64,000 nt of DNA from Lachnospiraceae bacterium (lineage in GTDB: Bacteria; Bacillota; Clostridia; Lachnospirales; Lachnospiraceae): assembly GCA_900759665.1 (NCBI GenBank), contig CAAEWE010000018.1, positions 1-64,000 of the forward strand, given 5' to 3'. Of this stretch, positions 50,344 through 59,883 are shown piece by piece. Under the pieces are notes generated by a model. It was not told where the DNA came from, made no database searches, and worked only from the letters and a program-made list of their open reading frames with translations. How positions within the stretch are numbered: the first letter of the stretch is position 1; the number at the start of each line of letters is the position of its first letter. The position numbers were made by a program, and so were the translations under genes.

Positions 50344-53300
50344 ATGAGAACAGATCGCTTAAAGAGAGGACTGGCATTGCTTCTTGTGGCAGGGATGCTG
50401 GTGTCCAATATGGATATATACGGATGTGGAACTGTGAAGGCGGCCGGGGAGAGCAGCTATGGAACACAGATGAAAAGCGGTAATGCAGGCAGTAATTGTA
50501 AGTATACGACCTATGACACGGACGGAGATGAAAAGGCTGACCTGTTGGTCATCAGCGGAACCGGCCCGATGTCGAATGGGGAATATCCATTGAGACCGTA
50601 TCTGGAAGGCATCCGTAAAGTTGTGATCGAGTATGGTGTGACGAGAATTGGAGATTGGAATTTTGGTACAAGCAGCAGCTCAGAAACCCGTAATAAAAGC
50701 ATTACCTCTGTGGAAATCCAGACGGATGCACAGGGGAGTACCACAGTGGAGAGTATTGGGCAGTATGCGTTCTATTGGGCAAATAACCTTCAGACGATCA
50801 ATTTACCGACAGGAATCAAGAAGATTGAAAAAAATGCCCTGGCAGGAACTTCGTCTCTGCGAAGTATTTCTTTGCCGGAAGGATTACAGACACTGGGGAA
50901 TAATGCCGTTAACGGAGGATCACAAGATGGAAAACAAGATGGAAACAAAGATTCTGTCATCATACCATCTACCGTTACAAGTATAGGCAGCAATGCGGTC
51001 GGAGGGTTCAACAAAGTATATTCTCTCTGTTCGGCAGGTGCTGGCGAAGGAAATGCTGCATACACGCTTACTCTGGATGACAATGGTACTAAGAGCAATC
51101 GCTATGTCCTGCCGGCGGAGGTTGCAAAGGGGACGGCTTACGAAGGCACACAGTTTGATGCTTCCGTGGGATTCCCTTTTACAGAGGAAGAACTCACAAA
51201 GAAGTGGACGAAAGATTTCGATCTTGAGACAGTTTACAGCGGGGAGCATAAGGCAGTCATTTCTGGGGATACCACATTCCAATGCTCGGATTATATCAGG
51301 AGAAAGGTGACTTTTGACCTGGAGCATACAACAACGGATGGAACGGACGAGGCAAAGGGAGGAATGTTCGGGGAAGATTATATCTGTACGCTCGCTCCGG
51401 AGGAGAAGTATCTGCTCGATAAGGAAAGTATCAAAGTGAAGATTGGAGAGACAGAACTTACGGAAGGACAGTATAGCGTTACTTCCCGGACGGATGAGAC
51501 AACAGGAGCGAACGTATGTACACTGACGATCCCGAATGCACAGCTCACCGCAGATGTCACGATCACTGCGGCAAGCCTGGCGGATGAATCTGAATATAAA
51601 GTCAGCCTGTCTGCAGACGGACAGACGGTTTGTTATTTCTCGCTGACAGATGCTGTGGCGGCATGGAATCAGTCGGATAAGGAAACTGCAGTGATGACAC
51701 TGTTTGTTGACTGCATGGAAACAGAGCTTACGATTGGCGCAAGCGATAAAAATGGGACATTGACTCTGGATCTGGCAGGACACACTCTAAAGTCGGATAG
51801 CCTGATAATACGAGGTAATACATGTACTGTGAAATCCTCACAGGCAGGTGGAACATTGGATGTGACGGTTTATGTCGAAAACGGGAACATGTCGTTTCAG
51901 ACAGGTGTTACAGTCAGGAATGTAGTCATTGGAAACGGGGCAGATTCAGTCATAAGCGTAGAAGGTGCAGATATTTCCGATCTGCGTGTAAAAAATGGAA
52001 GCAGATGTCGGATTGTTTCAGGAATTGTGAGAAATCTGAAAATCATGGAGAATGCTGCAGAGAGTGTATTTGCAGGTGGCACGATTTATAACCTTTCCTG
52101 TGAAGGTGACAAAAGAAGCGTTATTTTGCCGGACGGTTATGCAGTAAGGAATCCGGAGAATAAAGAGAGATATACGATGGAACAATTGGATGCAGATGAT
52201 TTTAATCAGCATATAGAAGCGTATTCATGTACGGAGCATGTCTATCAGGCAGGGTATTGTATATATTGCAGGAAATTGACAGATTGTGTGCATGCACAAA
52301 TGGATACGGCATCAGGGATCTGCGGAGACTGCGGAATTCACCTGTTTGCATTGGTTCAGATACCGGATGAAGATGCTGTACCTGTATACTGCCTGACATG
52401 GAATGAACTTTGCCGCTGTGCGGAAAACATGAGTGACGGAATAAAATATGTGGTTCAGTTTTACAGGGACGAGGCATTTGGAAGTAATGAGAACATCCTG
52501 AAGCTGACGCACGGGAATGTCCAGATTAAACTTGGCGGTTACACGCTTGCGATGGAAAACAATATGCGTAATAGTTGTATGGTTCAGATTAGTGGTGCAG
52601 ATGTTACAATAGACAATGGAAAACTGGTGGGAATTGATAAAAGCAATGTACTCCGCATGGAAACAGGAGCTTTGAAGCTTGGAAAAAATCTGGAGATTTC
52701 ATTCAATGGAAAGCGGGCATACGGGGACTGTATCCAGATTGGGGGAGGAGAGCTGACGGTAGATGGTACGACGGTGTCAGACAGCTTCCTTTTTGTAGAT
52801 GGTGGAACGGTGACCATCCTGGAAGGTTCATTTACCGGTGTACATTGTGATTCCGGAATCCTGCAGATAAAGGGTGGAACCTATAACAGCACAACGAATG
52901 AAACGCATCTCACTACAAACAGCATTGACGTGAGCAGATCGGGACATACACTTAATGGGCTGCTGCAGGATGGGTATGCTTTCAGAAAACTGAAAGAAGA
53001 CGGAACGTCCGGTGACTGGATCACTGACGAAGAAGTGCTGAATGGTACGACATTTGCATATGGCGTCCGGGCGGAGAAAAAGCCGGACGCACCATCGGTT
53101 GTACCTTCAGAAACGATGGAGGTGGCACACAGTGTCAAAGCAGTGCGGGATGTTTCCCTTCCGGAGGCATGGGAATGGAGCACGGAATCGAAGGATATCG
53201 CTTTGTCTGCAGGTGTGGCGGCAGAAGCAGTCGCAATTTACAACGGAACAGACAAGGAAATCTATCCGGAAGAAACATGTCGTGTCACAGTCCATATTAC

Positions 53301-54345
53301 GAATAGTGCTCATACCGATGCAGACGGAGATGGCAGGTGTGATGTTAGTGAATGCGGTCAGTATATTGACGGCATTGGCGCGAAACTCGCCGGTTATTCC
53401 TTAAGTCTTACCGGTAATATCGGCGTTAACTTCTACATGGAGTTGTCGGATGACGTTGTCAATGATGAATCCGCATATTTGAATTTTACCTTGCCAAATG
53501 GTACGACATCAAAGGTATATGTAAGTGGAACTCATGAAGACGGTTCGACCGCCACAACCGATACAACAGTAAAGGATGGCGTGACGTATTATGTCTTTAC
53601 CTGTGAAGTGGCTGCCAAAGAAATGACCGCAGAGATTAAGGCACAGATGATTGCAGTAAATGGCACCCGAAAAGGCACCGTGTATACATATGCGGTAAAA
53701 GATTATGCGGATCATATTAGAAATAATCCATCGAAGTATAGCAGCCGCGTAATCAATCTGGTGAATTCTATGTTGAATTATGGTGGCTTTACACAGGAGT
53801 ATTTTGACTACAAAACGGATGATCCGGCTAATCAGGATCTGACAGAGGACGAAAAAAATGCTGTCAAACAGACAGTGAATGCAAGTATGATCTCAAGAAT
53901 GAAAGCAAAGGTTGAGAATGCGGCAGAGGTATGTACATTTGTATCGGCCTATCTTTCCCTGAGATCCCGTACCGACCTTTGTGTATATGTAAAGCTTGCA
54001 GAGGGGGTGGATCCGTCTGATGTGACCTTTATGGTGGATGGAGAACCGCTGGATCCGGCTAACCTTAAAGTGGAAAAGGTAAATGGCAGCAGCTGTTATA
54101 AGCTTGTAGTCCCTGATATTGCAGCATTTCGATTGGCTGAAATGCACACGTTTGCCGTGAAGGCAGGCAGCGGGGAAAATGCCAAAACAGCAACACTTCA
54201 ATATGGAGCATTTTCTTATTTCTATGCTGTGCTTTCTGATGAGAGTGATACTATAGCAAATGCTGAAAAGCTTCGCAATACAGTGAAGGCAATGTATGTC
54301 TATTGCAACGCAGCAAGTCTGTATATAGACGAAACTGCGGCGTAG
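50344..54345 (+). CDS. Large secreted surface protein with leucine-rich and beta-helix-like repeats
   Basis: 1333 residues. A signal peptide (about 1-36), BspA-like leucine-rich repeats (about 85-235), a beta-rich module (about 320-420), stretches of short hydrophobic repeats that suggest a right-handed beta-helix (about 470-600 and 700-880), a Cys-pair segment YCIYC...ICGDCG (about 640-665) that could bind zinc, and a C-terminal domain (about 1010-1333) starting GAKLAGYSLSLTGNIGVNFYM that recurs in Lachnospiraceae surface proteins. No LPxTG is visible. GGGAGAAAATT precedes the ATG. Expression is probably under the MalT-like gene upstream. Role inferred: adhesion or polymer binding. Confidence 0.8.
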   Translation: MRTDRLKRGLALLLVAGMLVSNMDIYGCGTVKAAGESSYGTQMKSGNAGSNCKYTTYDTDGDEKADLLVISGTGPMSNGEYPLRPYLEGIRKVVIEYGVTRIGDWNFGTSSSSETRNKSITSVEIQTDAQGSTTVESIGQYAFYWANNLQTINLPTGIKKIEKNALAGTSSLRSISLPEGLQTLGNNAVNGGSQDGKQDGNKDSVIIPSTVTSIGSNAVGGFNKVYSLCSAGAGEGNAAYTLTLDDNGTKSNRYVLPAEVAKGTAYEGTQFDASVGFPFTEEELTKKWTKDFDLETVYSGEHKAVISGDTTFQCSDYIRRKVTFDLEHTTTDGTDEAKGGMFGEDYICTLAPEEKYLLDKESIKVKIGETELTEGQYSVTSRTDETTGANVCTLTIPNAQLTADVTITAASLADESEYKVSLSADGQTVCYFSLTDAVAAWNQSDKETAVMTLFVDCMETELTIGASDKNGTLTLDLAGHTLKSDSLIIRGNTCTVKSSQAGGTLDVTVYVENGNMSFQTGVTVRNVVIGNGADSVISVEGADISDLRVKNGSRCRIVSGIVRNLKIMENAAESVFAGGTIYNLSCEGDKRSVILPDGYAVRNPENKERYTMEQLDADDFNQHIEAYSCTEHVYQAGYCIYCRKLTDCVHAQMDTASGICGDCGIHLFALVQIPDEDAVPVYCLTWNELCRCAENMSDGIKYVVQFYRDEAFGSNENILKLTHGNVQIKLGGYTLAMENNMRNSCMVQISGADVTIDNGKLVGIDKSNVLRMETGALKLGKNLEISFNGKRAYGDCIQIGGGELTVDGTTVSDSFLFVDGGTVTILEGSFTGVHCDSGILQIKGGTYNSTTNETHLTTNSIDVSRSGHTLNGLLQDGYAFRKLKEDGTSGDWITDEEVLNGTTFAYGVRAEKKPDAPSVVPSETMEVAHSVKAVRDVSLPEAWEWSTESKDIALSAGVAAEAVAIYNGTDKEIYPEETCRVTVHITNSAHTDADGDGRCDVSECGQYIDGIGAKLAGYSLSLTGNIGVNFYMELSDDVVNDESAYLNFTLPNGTTSKVYVSGTHEDGSTATTDTTVKDGVTYYVFTCEVAAKEMTAEIKAQMIAVNGTRKGTVYTYAVKDYADHIRNNPSKYSSRVINLVNSMLNYGGFTQEYFDYKTDDPANQDLTEDEKNAVKQTVNASMISRMKAKVENAAEVCTFVSAYLSLRSRTDLCVYVKLAEGVDPSDVTFMVDGEPLDPANLKVEKVNGSSCYKLVVPDIAAFRLAEMHTFAVKAGSGENAKTATLQYGAFSYFYAVLSDESDTIANAEKLRNTVKAMYVYCNAASLYIDETAA

Positions 54346-54435
54346 AAACAGGGAGAAAAAGGAAGGAAGAGGTGTTTCTCCGGTGGGTGGGAGAGGTATG
54401 AACAGAAAACATTGAATTTAAGGAGGATATGCAAT

Positions 54436-54552
54436 ATGAAAGAAAGATACGAAATACCGGAAATGGAGATTGTGGAGTTTGAAACAGAGGATATTATTAC
54501 GACCAGTGGCAATGACAATGATCTCCCACCAATGGGCATTGATACTCCATAA
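54436..54552 (+). CDS. 38-residue acidic peptide
   Basis: A short gene with a strong AAGGAGG ribosome site 10 bases before its ATG. The peptide begins MKERYEIPEMEIVEFETED, continues with IITTSGNDND and ends PPMGIDTP. It has no signal peptide or membrane span. Small proteins with a similar EIPEMEIVEFE..DIITTSG pattern are common next to surface or regulator genes in Lachnospiraceae and remain uncharacterised; I recall this from general knowledge and cannot verify it here. A leader-like acidic half followed by a Gly/Asn/Asp/Pro-rich tail is reminiscent of ribosomal peptide precursors, but no modification enzyme adjoins. A terminator follows 30 bases later. Confidence 0.75.
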   Translation: MKERYEIPEMEIVEFETEDIITTSGNDNDLPPMGIDTP

Positions 54553-54582
54553 AAGGATTATGTTGTAGAATAATGCACTTAA

Positions 54583-54616
54583 AATGTCAGGCAGACTTGA
54601 CTGTCTGGCATTTTTT
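54583..54616 (+). terminator. Terminator after the small peptide gene
   Basis: AATGTCAGGCAG (54583-54594) pairs with CTGTCTGGCATT (54601-54612), twelve pairs with two G-U, followed by TTTTTT. It also overlaps the 3' end of the transposase remnant on the other strand. Confidence 0.9.
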
Positions 54617-54659
54617 GCATAAGATCGGAAACACGTTTGAAGCCCTGCAGATTCAGAGC

Positions 54660-54899
54660 CCATTCTTTTTCCCCTTTTTTTAGTTTTTTGATTGATTGAG
54701 TTACGATATAAGCACGTTCCCCCATGTGGTTGTATTCTCGGATGGATTCTGACCCCAACCCGGCATCACTGCAATAAATAAATTTCTGGCATCCGAAATT
54801 ACTAAGGACTTTCTTTTCAAGAGGTTTCAGCGATGTCTGCTCATTTGCATTTCCCGGAAAGGGGTCTATTTGCAATTCCAAACAAAAAACGCTATAATA
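54660..54899 (-). pseudogene. Remnant of an IS1634/IS4-type DDE transposase
   Basis: The minus-strand frame encodes FCLELQIDPFPGNANEQ, TSLKPLEKKVLSNFG, CSDAGLGSESIREYN and AYIVTQSIKKLKK, the central DDE region of IS1634-group transposases (the Asp in CSDAG is a catalytic position). Neither end is present and no terminal repeats are visible. It is a relic, and its 5' edge now overlaps the promoter of uppP. Confidence 0.8.
54870..54898 (+). promoter_or_regulatory. Promoter of uppP-ftsK
   Basis: TTGCAA (54870-54875), a 17-base spacer and a perfect TATAAT (54893-54898). The ATG of uppP is about 50 bases downstream. The boxes lie at the edge of the transposase relic, read on the opposite strand. 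Confidence 0.85.
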
Positions 54900-54946
54900 A
54901 GAAGCTAAGGTTAAAATGAGATGGAAAGCACAAAGGAGGAAACAAC

Positions 54947-55819
54947 ATGTCTCTATGGAAGGCGGTTTTACTTGGACTCATACAGGGATTGACAGAATTT
55001 TTACCGGTGAGCAGCTCCGGCCATCTGGTGCTGATCAAACAGCTTCTTCATGTGGATCTGGAGAGCGGTGGAATGTTTTTTGATGTCATGCTTCATTTTG
55101 GTACATTGCTTGCAATCTTTGTGGCATTCTGGAATGATATCAGTCATCTGATCCGGGAAGGCTTCCATATTTTAGGGGACAGTTTCTCAAATGTGGGACG
55201 TTTTTTTCAAAATATGACCGGAAAGCAGCGGCCATATCACAAGATTGTGAGGAGTTCCTATCGGAAGTATGTCATGCTGGTGATCGTATCAACGATTCCT
55301 ACCGGTATTATTGGTGTGGTTTTCAAGGATTATGTGGAGCAGGCCAACAGTATTGCACTGGTTCCGGCGTGCTGTCTTCTTGTGACGGCAGTTTTTCTGG
55401 TGATTGCAGATATGGCAGAGCCGGGAGACAAAAAGCCAAAGGACATTACTTATAAAGAGTCGGCTTTGGTTGGCGTGGCACAGGGGATCGCAACTCTGCC
55501 GGGAGTATCTCGATCCGGTACGACCATTACAGCATGTCTTTTGTGCGGGTTTGACAAGAAATTTGCAGTAAAGTATTCCTTCATCATGTCAATTCCGGCA
55601 GTGCTGGGGGCTGTGGTTCTGGAGGTCGGAGATCTGACAAGTCTGGCACTGACGCAGACAGATGTGCTTTATTGTGTGATCGCAATGCTGGTGGCTGCGG
55701 TGTCAGGATATCTTGCCATCCGGTTTATGATGGGACTTATCCGGGGTAAGCGTTTCAAGTATTTTGCAATTTATTGTGCGGTTGTGGGAGTAGCATCGAT
55801 GATTGCAATCATGCGGTAA
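54947..55819 (+). CDS. uppP: Undecaprenyl-diphosphate phosphatase
   Basis: 290 residues, polytopic. Motifs GLIQGLTEFLPVSSSGHLVL near the N-terminus and GVSRSGTTITACLL in the middle are the BacA/UppP active-site regions. It recycles the lipid carrier for peptidoglycan and other wall polymers and gives bacitracin tolerance. AAGGAGG precedes the ATG. Confidence 0.97.
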   Translation: MSLWKAVLLGLIQGLTEFLPVSSSGHLVLIKQLLHVDLESGGMFFDVMLHFGTLLAIFVAFWNDISHLIREGFHILGDSFSNVGRFFQNMTGKQRPYHKIVRSSYRKYVMLVIVSTIPTGIIGVVFKDYVEQANSIALVPACCLLVTAVFLVIADMAEPGDKKPKDITYKESALVGVAQGIATLPGVSRSGTTITACLLCGFDKKFAVKYSFIMSIPAVLGAVVLEVGDLTSLALTQTDVLYCVIAMLVAAVSGYLAIRFMMGLIRGKRFKYFAIYCAVVGVASMIAIMR

Positions 55820-55868
55820 ATTTGATGGATTGATCAGATAGATTATAGGAATGAGGAAGAGTAATAGT

Positions 55869-58800
55869 ATGGCGGCAGCAAAGAAATCAACAGGAAGAGC
55901 TTCCGGAACCAAAACAGGCTCCGGTGCCGGAAGGAGAGGCAGTTCTTCGTCCCAAAGAGGAACCGGGACAGCAGGAAAATCCACTGCGAGGAGAAGCTCC
56001 ACAGGGAATAAAAAGACTTCATCAGCAAAAAAACATAAAAGAACAGCCGAAGAAATTAATACATATAAGGATCAGCTTGCGTTTGAGACGGGCATTACGA
56101 TTCTGGTTCTATCGATTATCAGTATCTTTTTATATCTGAGTTTTTTTGGATTATGCGGAAAGATCGGGATCATTCTTACCGGTTTTCATTTTGGACTGTT
56201 TGGCTGGATATCTTGGCTGATGCCGGCATTTGCAGTGATCGGATATATATTTGCGATCGTAAATTCAGGGGACAGACGTGTTCCGAGAAAGCTGATCAGT
56301 GCGGTGGCTTTTTTGTTGCTGCTGGGAGCTTTTACGGAGCTGATCTTCCGGCAGGAGATCCTGACAGAATATTTTACAAGCAATCATGTTCTTCACCATG
56401 ATTATTTTCAATGCCTTTATATGTCATTGGAGGATGTAGCAAAGTATGGAAAAGGCAGCGGAGGTCTTGTGGGAAGGGGCATTGGAAATGCATTGTCTTC
56501 TTTTCTCGGAAAAGGTGGTGCAGCAGCGGTGCTGTTAGGTCTGCTTCTTTTGAGTGCCTATATTTTTCATGGACTTGAGATGATGGCTTCCCTGCGCAAA
56601 AGAAATGCTTATAAAGAGCAGATGGAAGAGGAATATGACAGGTTTGTCCAGGAAGAGCTTGAATACAGGGAGCCATCCTACCGTGTGATCCCTAAAAGCA
56701 GACGGGCAGAGCGAACGAAGATCTCCGGAGCGGAGAACAGCCTGCAGGCGGTTGATCTGAAAGCGGCGGGAGAGCGTCTGGATGAACTGGAAGCGAAAGA
56801 GAAGGAACAGAAGATTGCGGCAAAACAGCAGAAAGAACAGTTGAAAAAACTGGAAAAACAAAAGAAAAAGGAACAGGCTGTGGCTGCAAAGGCATGGGAG
56901 GCTGCAAAGCCGGAAAATCAGGAGAAGCAGGATATCAGTATTCCTTCCGGCATGCAGGAGATCACCGCAGAAGAAAACATGTATCCTGATACAGATACTT
57001 CGCAGAAGAGTCCTGAGTTACAGAAGATGGCAGAAAAGGCGGAAACATCAACGGCTGTGAAGCCGGAGCCTTTGGCAAAGGAGCCGGTATCGGAGGACAA
57101 ACCAAAGGTTGATATTCCGATTTACCGGGAGGAAATGAATCATAAATTCCGTGGTTCGACTGAGCCTGCACAGGAGGAGCAGATTGCGTCTGAGGAGCCG
57201 GCATCTACAGCATCAGAGGTTTCTTCCAACGTACCGGGAAGTGTACCGCACAAGAAGTCTGCTCCTAAGAAACAGTCCTCACACGGGCGGATCGGGGGAG
57301 ACGATTATGTGTCAAACTCCGATGCTTTTAATGCATTAAATAACAGTAAAGTAGAAAATGAAACAATTCCATATCAGTTTCCTCCGATTGACCTGCTCAG
57401 TCTGCCAACAAAGCAGGAGAGCAGTGGAGCCAGTGATAAGGATCTCAGGGAAACGGCCATGCGTTTAAAGGACACGTTGCAGAGCTTTAACGTAGAGGTG
57501 GAGATGGGCGCTGTTACCTGCGGTCCGACCGTTACCCGTTATGAGGTGCTTCCGGCGCAGGGCGTACGTGTCAATAAGATCACCAATCTGGCGGATGACC
57601 TGAAGCTGAGCCTGGCGGCACCGAGCATTCGTATTGAGGCACCGATCCCGGGCAAGTCGGCAGTGGGAATCGAGGTGCCAAACGAGAAGCCAAGCTCCGT
57701 ACATTTTAGAGAGCTTCTGGAGGGCGAAGCATTTGAAAAGGCGAAGAGCCCGGTGGCATTTGCCGTGGGGAAGGATATCGGAGGCAAGGTTATTGTGACG
57801 GATATTGCCAAAATGCCACATCTTCTGATCGCCGGAGCAACCGGTTCCGGTAAGTCTGTCTGTATCAATACGCTGATCATGAGCATTTTATATAAGTCAG
57901 ATCCCAATGAAGTGAAGCTGATCATGATCGATCCGAAGGTAGTAGAGCTTAGCTGCTATAATGGGATTCCACATCTGTACTGCCCGGTTGTGACAGATCC
58001 GAAGGAAGCGGCTGCTTCTTTGAACTGGGCGGTTCGGGAAATGATGGATCGTTACAATAAGTTTAAAGAACTGGGTGTCCGGAATATTGCCGGATATAAT
58101 GAGAAGATCAAGTCGGTTGAAAACGCAGAAGCGGCCGGTTATACCCATATGCCGCTGCTTGTGATCATCGTGGATGAGTTTGCAGATCTGATGATGGTTG
58201 CATCCAAGGAAGTGGAGGATGCGGTATGCCGTCTGGCACAGCTTGCCAGGGCAGCCGGTATCCATCTGATCCTGGCAACCCAGAGACCATCGGTCAATGT
58301 CATTACCGGTGTGATCAAGGCGAATATTCCTTCCCGCATTGCCTTTTCGGTATCCTCTGCTATTGATTCCAGAACAATTCTGGATAAGGGTGGTGCAGAA
58401 AAGCTTTTGGGAAAAGGAGATATGCTTTTCTTCCCGTCTGGTTATTCAGAGCCGGTGCGTCTGCAGGGTGCCTTCGTGTCGGATAAGGAAGTATCGGATG
58501 TCGTTGCATTCCTGTGTAATAATAATGAGACTCCGATATACAATGACAAGGTGACGGAGATTGTAGATATTCCTGCCGGAGCAGACAGCGCTTCGGAGGA
58601 AAAAAAGTCTGATGTGGATGAATATTTTGAGGATGCGGGACGTTTTGTCATTGATTCGGGAAGAGCTGCGGCAGGACAGCTGCAACGGAAATTCTCCATT
58701 GGATTTAACAGAGCAGGGCGTATCATTGACCAGTTAAATAAAGCCGGGGTCGTTGGACCGGCAGTGGGGACAAAGCCGCGTCAGGTGCTGATGACCATGG

Positions 58801-58919
58801 AACAGTTTGAAGCGTATCTGGGACACGGAGACAGTGCAGAGGGCATTGCAGCGTCTGAAGATGAATTTGCACTGGCGCAGGAATTTGCAGATCAGGAGGA
58901 GGCTTATCATGCAGAATAA
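55869..58919 (+). CDS. ftsK: DNA translocase FtsK/SpoIIIE
   Basis: About 1016 residues. A Ser/Lys-rich N-terminus, four membrane spans (about 70-250), a long Glu/Lys/Gln coiled-coil-like linker (about 280-500) and the motor domain with Walker A GATGSGKS, Walker B LLVIIVDEFADLM and a C-terminal gamma winged helix (about 925-985) that reads orienting DNA sequences. It pumps chromosome into daughter cells or forespore. The start at 55869 is uncertain by six codons. The stop overlaps the next gene by 11 bases. Confidence 0.95.
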   Translation: MAAAKKSTGRASGTKTGSGAGRRGSSSSQRGTGTAGKSTARRSSTGNKKTSSAKKHKRTAEEINTYKDQLAFETGITILVLSIISIFLYLSFFGLCGKIGIILTGFHFGLFGWISWLMPAFAVIGYIFAIVNSGDRRVPRKLISAVAFLLLLGAFTELIFRQEILTEYFTSNHVLHHDYFQCLYMSLEDVAKYGKGSGGLVGRGIGNALSSFLGKGGAAAVLLGLLLLSAYIFHGLEMMASLRKRNAYKEQMEEEYDRFVQEELEYREPSYRVIPKSRRAERTKISGAENSLQAVDLKAAGERLDELEAKEKEQKIAAKQQKEQLKKLEKQKKKEQAVAAKAWEAAKPENQEKQDISIPSGMQEITAEENMYPDTDTSQKSPELQKMAEKAETSTAVKPEPLAKEPVSEDKPKVDIPIYREEMNHKFRGSTEPAQEEQIASEEPASTASEVSSNVPGSVPHKKSAPKKQSSHGRIGGDDYVSNSDAFNALNNSKVENETIPYQFPPIDLLSLPTKQESSGASDKDLRETAMRLKDTLQSFNVEVEMGAVTCGPTVTRYEVLPAQGVRVNKITNLADDLKLSLAAPSIRIEAPIPGKSAVGIEVPNEKPSSVHFRELLEGEAFEKAKSPVAFAVGKDIGGKVIVTDIAKMPHLLIAGATGSGKSVCINTLIMSILYKSDPNEVKLIMIDPKVVELSCYNGIPHLYCPVVTDPKEAAASLNWAVREMMDRYNKFKELGVRNIAGYNEKIKSVENAEAAGYTHMPLLVIIVDEFADLMMVASKEVEDAVCRLAQLARAAGIHLILATQRPSVNVITGVIKANIPSRIAFSVSSAIDSRTILDKGGAEKLLGKGDMLFFPSGYSEPVRLQGAFVSDKEVSDVVAFLCNNNETPIYNDKVTEIVDIPAGADSASEEKKSDVDEYFEDAGRFVIDSGRAAAGQLQRKFSIGFNRAGRIIDQLNKAGVVGPAVGTKPRQVLMTMEQFEAYLGHGDSAEGIAASEDEFALAQEFADQEEAYHAE

Positions 58920-59883
58920 TGATAAGAAGAATGGGTATAAGGGTCTGCTGGTGACCAATGCATTTCTCCGGACCGGAAAGTTTGTGGAGCATTATGAATG
59001 GCTGCGGAAAGCAGCACTTCGACGGGGAATGACGCTGGACATTATAGAAAATGCGGAGAGACTTCTCTTGATCGGGGAGGAGCCAACGTGGCTGGAAGAT
59101 TATGATTTTGTGATCTATTGGGACAAGGATATTCCCTATGGAAAATGTCTGTCCATGTTTGCGGACAGATATCAGATTCCGGTTTTGAATCCGGTGGAGT
59201 CTGTGGGCGTCTGTGACGATAAATGCGAGACATATTTACGTCTTGCCGCATGGAACGCAGCACATCCGAAAGAAAAAATCCGGCTGTTGCCGACGATCCA
59301 GGCCCCTATGACCTATACAAATATCGGATATACAAAGTCCGATTTTTTGGACACTGTGGAGGAGCGTCTTGGATATCCTATGATCGTCAAGGAATGCTTT
59401 GGTTCTTTTGGCATGCAGGTATATATGGCTCCGAACCGGAAGATGCTGGAGCGGCTTACGGAAAAGCTGGCAGGAAAGCCGTTTTTATATCAGAAATATC
59501 ACAGGTACAGCAGCGGCCGGGATGTGCGCCTGCAGGTGGTGGGCAGTGAAGTGGTGGCTGCCATGGAACGTTACTCGGAAAACGGAGATTTTCGTGCCAA
59601 TATTACCAACGGTGGCAGTATGAAGCCATATACACCATCAAAGGAAGAAAGTGATCTGGCGGTTTTGACGTCTCAGGTTCTTGGACTTGATTTTTGTGGT
59701 GTGGATCTGTTGTTTAACGAGGAGAGCGGCAAGGCGGATATTGTATGTGAGGTCAATTCCAATGCACATTTTAAAAATATCCATACCTGTACCGGAGTCA
59801 ATGTGGCAGAAAAAATTATGACATACATTTATAATATGATAAACAACCATGATGACCCGGCGGACAAGGCGGTGCTCCCATGA
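58909..59883 (+). CDS. RimK-like ATP-grasp ligase, first of a tandem pair
   Basis: 324 residues from the ATG at 58909, preceded by GGAGGAGG inside the end of ftsK. The ATP-grasp domain shows IVKECFGSFGMQVY (phosphate-binding loop), FLYQKYH, RDVRLQVVG and a metal site DIVCEVNSNAHF. RimK-type enzymes join an amino acid to a carboxylate on a protein, peptide or cofactor. It overlaps the next ATP-grasp gene by four bases (ATGA), so the two are translationally coupled. Substrate not evident. Confidence 0.88.
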   Translation: MQNNDKKNGYKGLLVTNAFLRTGKFVEHYEWLRKAALRRGMTLDIIENAERLLLIGEEPTWLEDYDFVIYWDKDIPYGKCLSMFADRYQIPVLNPVESVGVCDDKCETYLRLAAWNAAHPKEKIRLLPTIQAPMTYTNIGYTKSDFLDTVEERLGYPMIVKECFGSFGMQVYMAPNRKMLERLTEKLAGKPFLYQKYHRYSSGRDVRLQVVGSEVVAAMERYSENGDFRANITNGGSMKPYTPSKEESDLAVLTSQVLGLDFCGVDLLFNEESGKADIVCEVNSNAHFKNIHTCTGVNVAEKIMTYIYNMINNHDDPADKAVLP

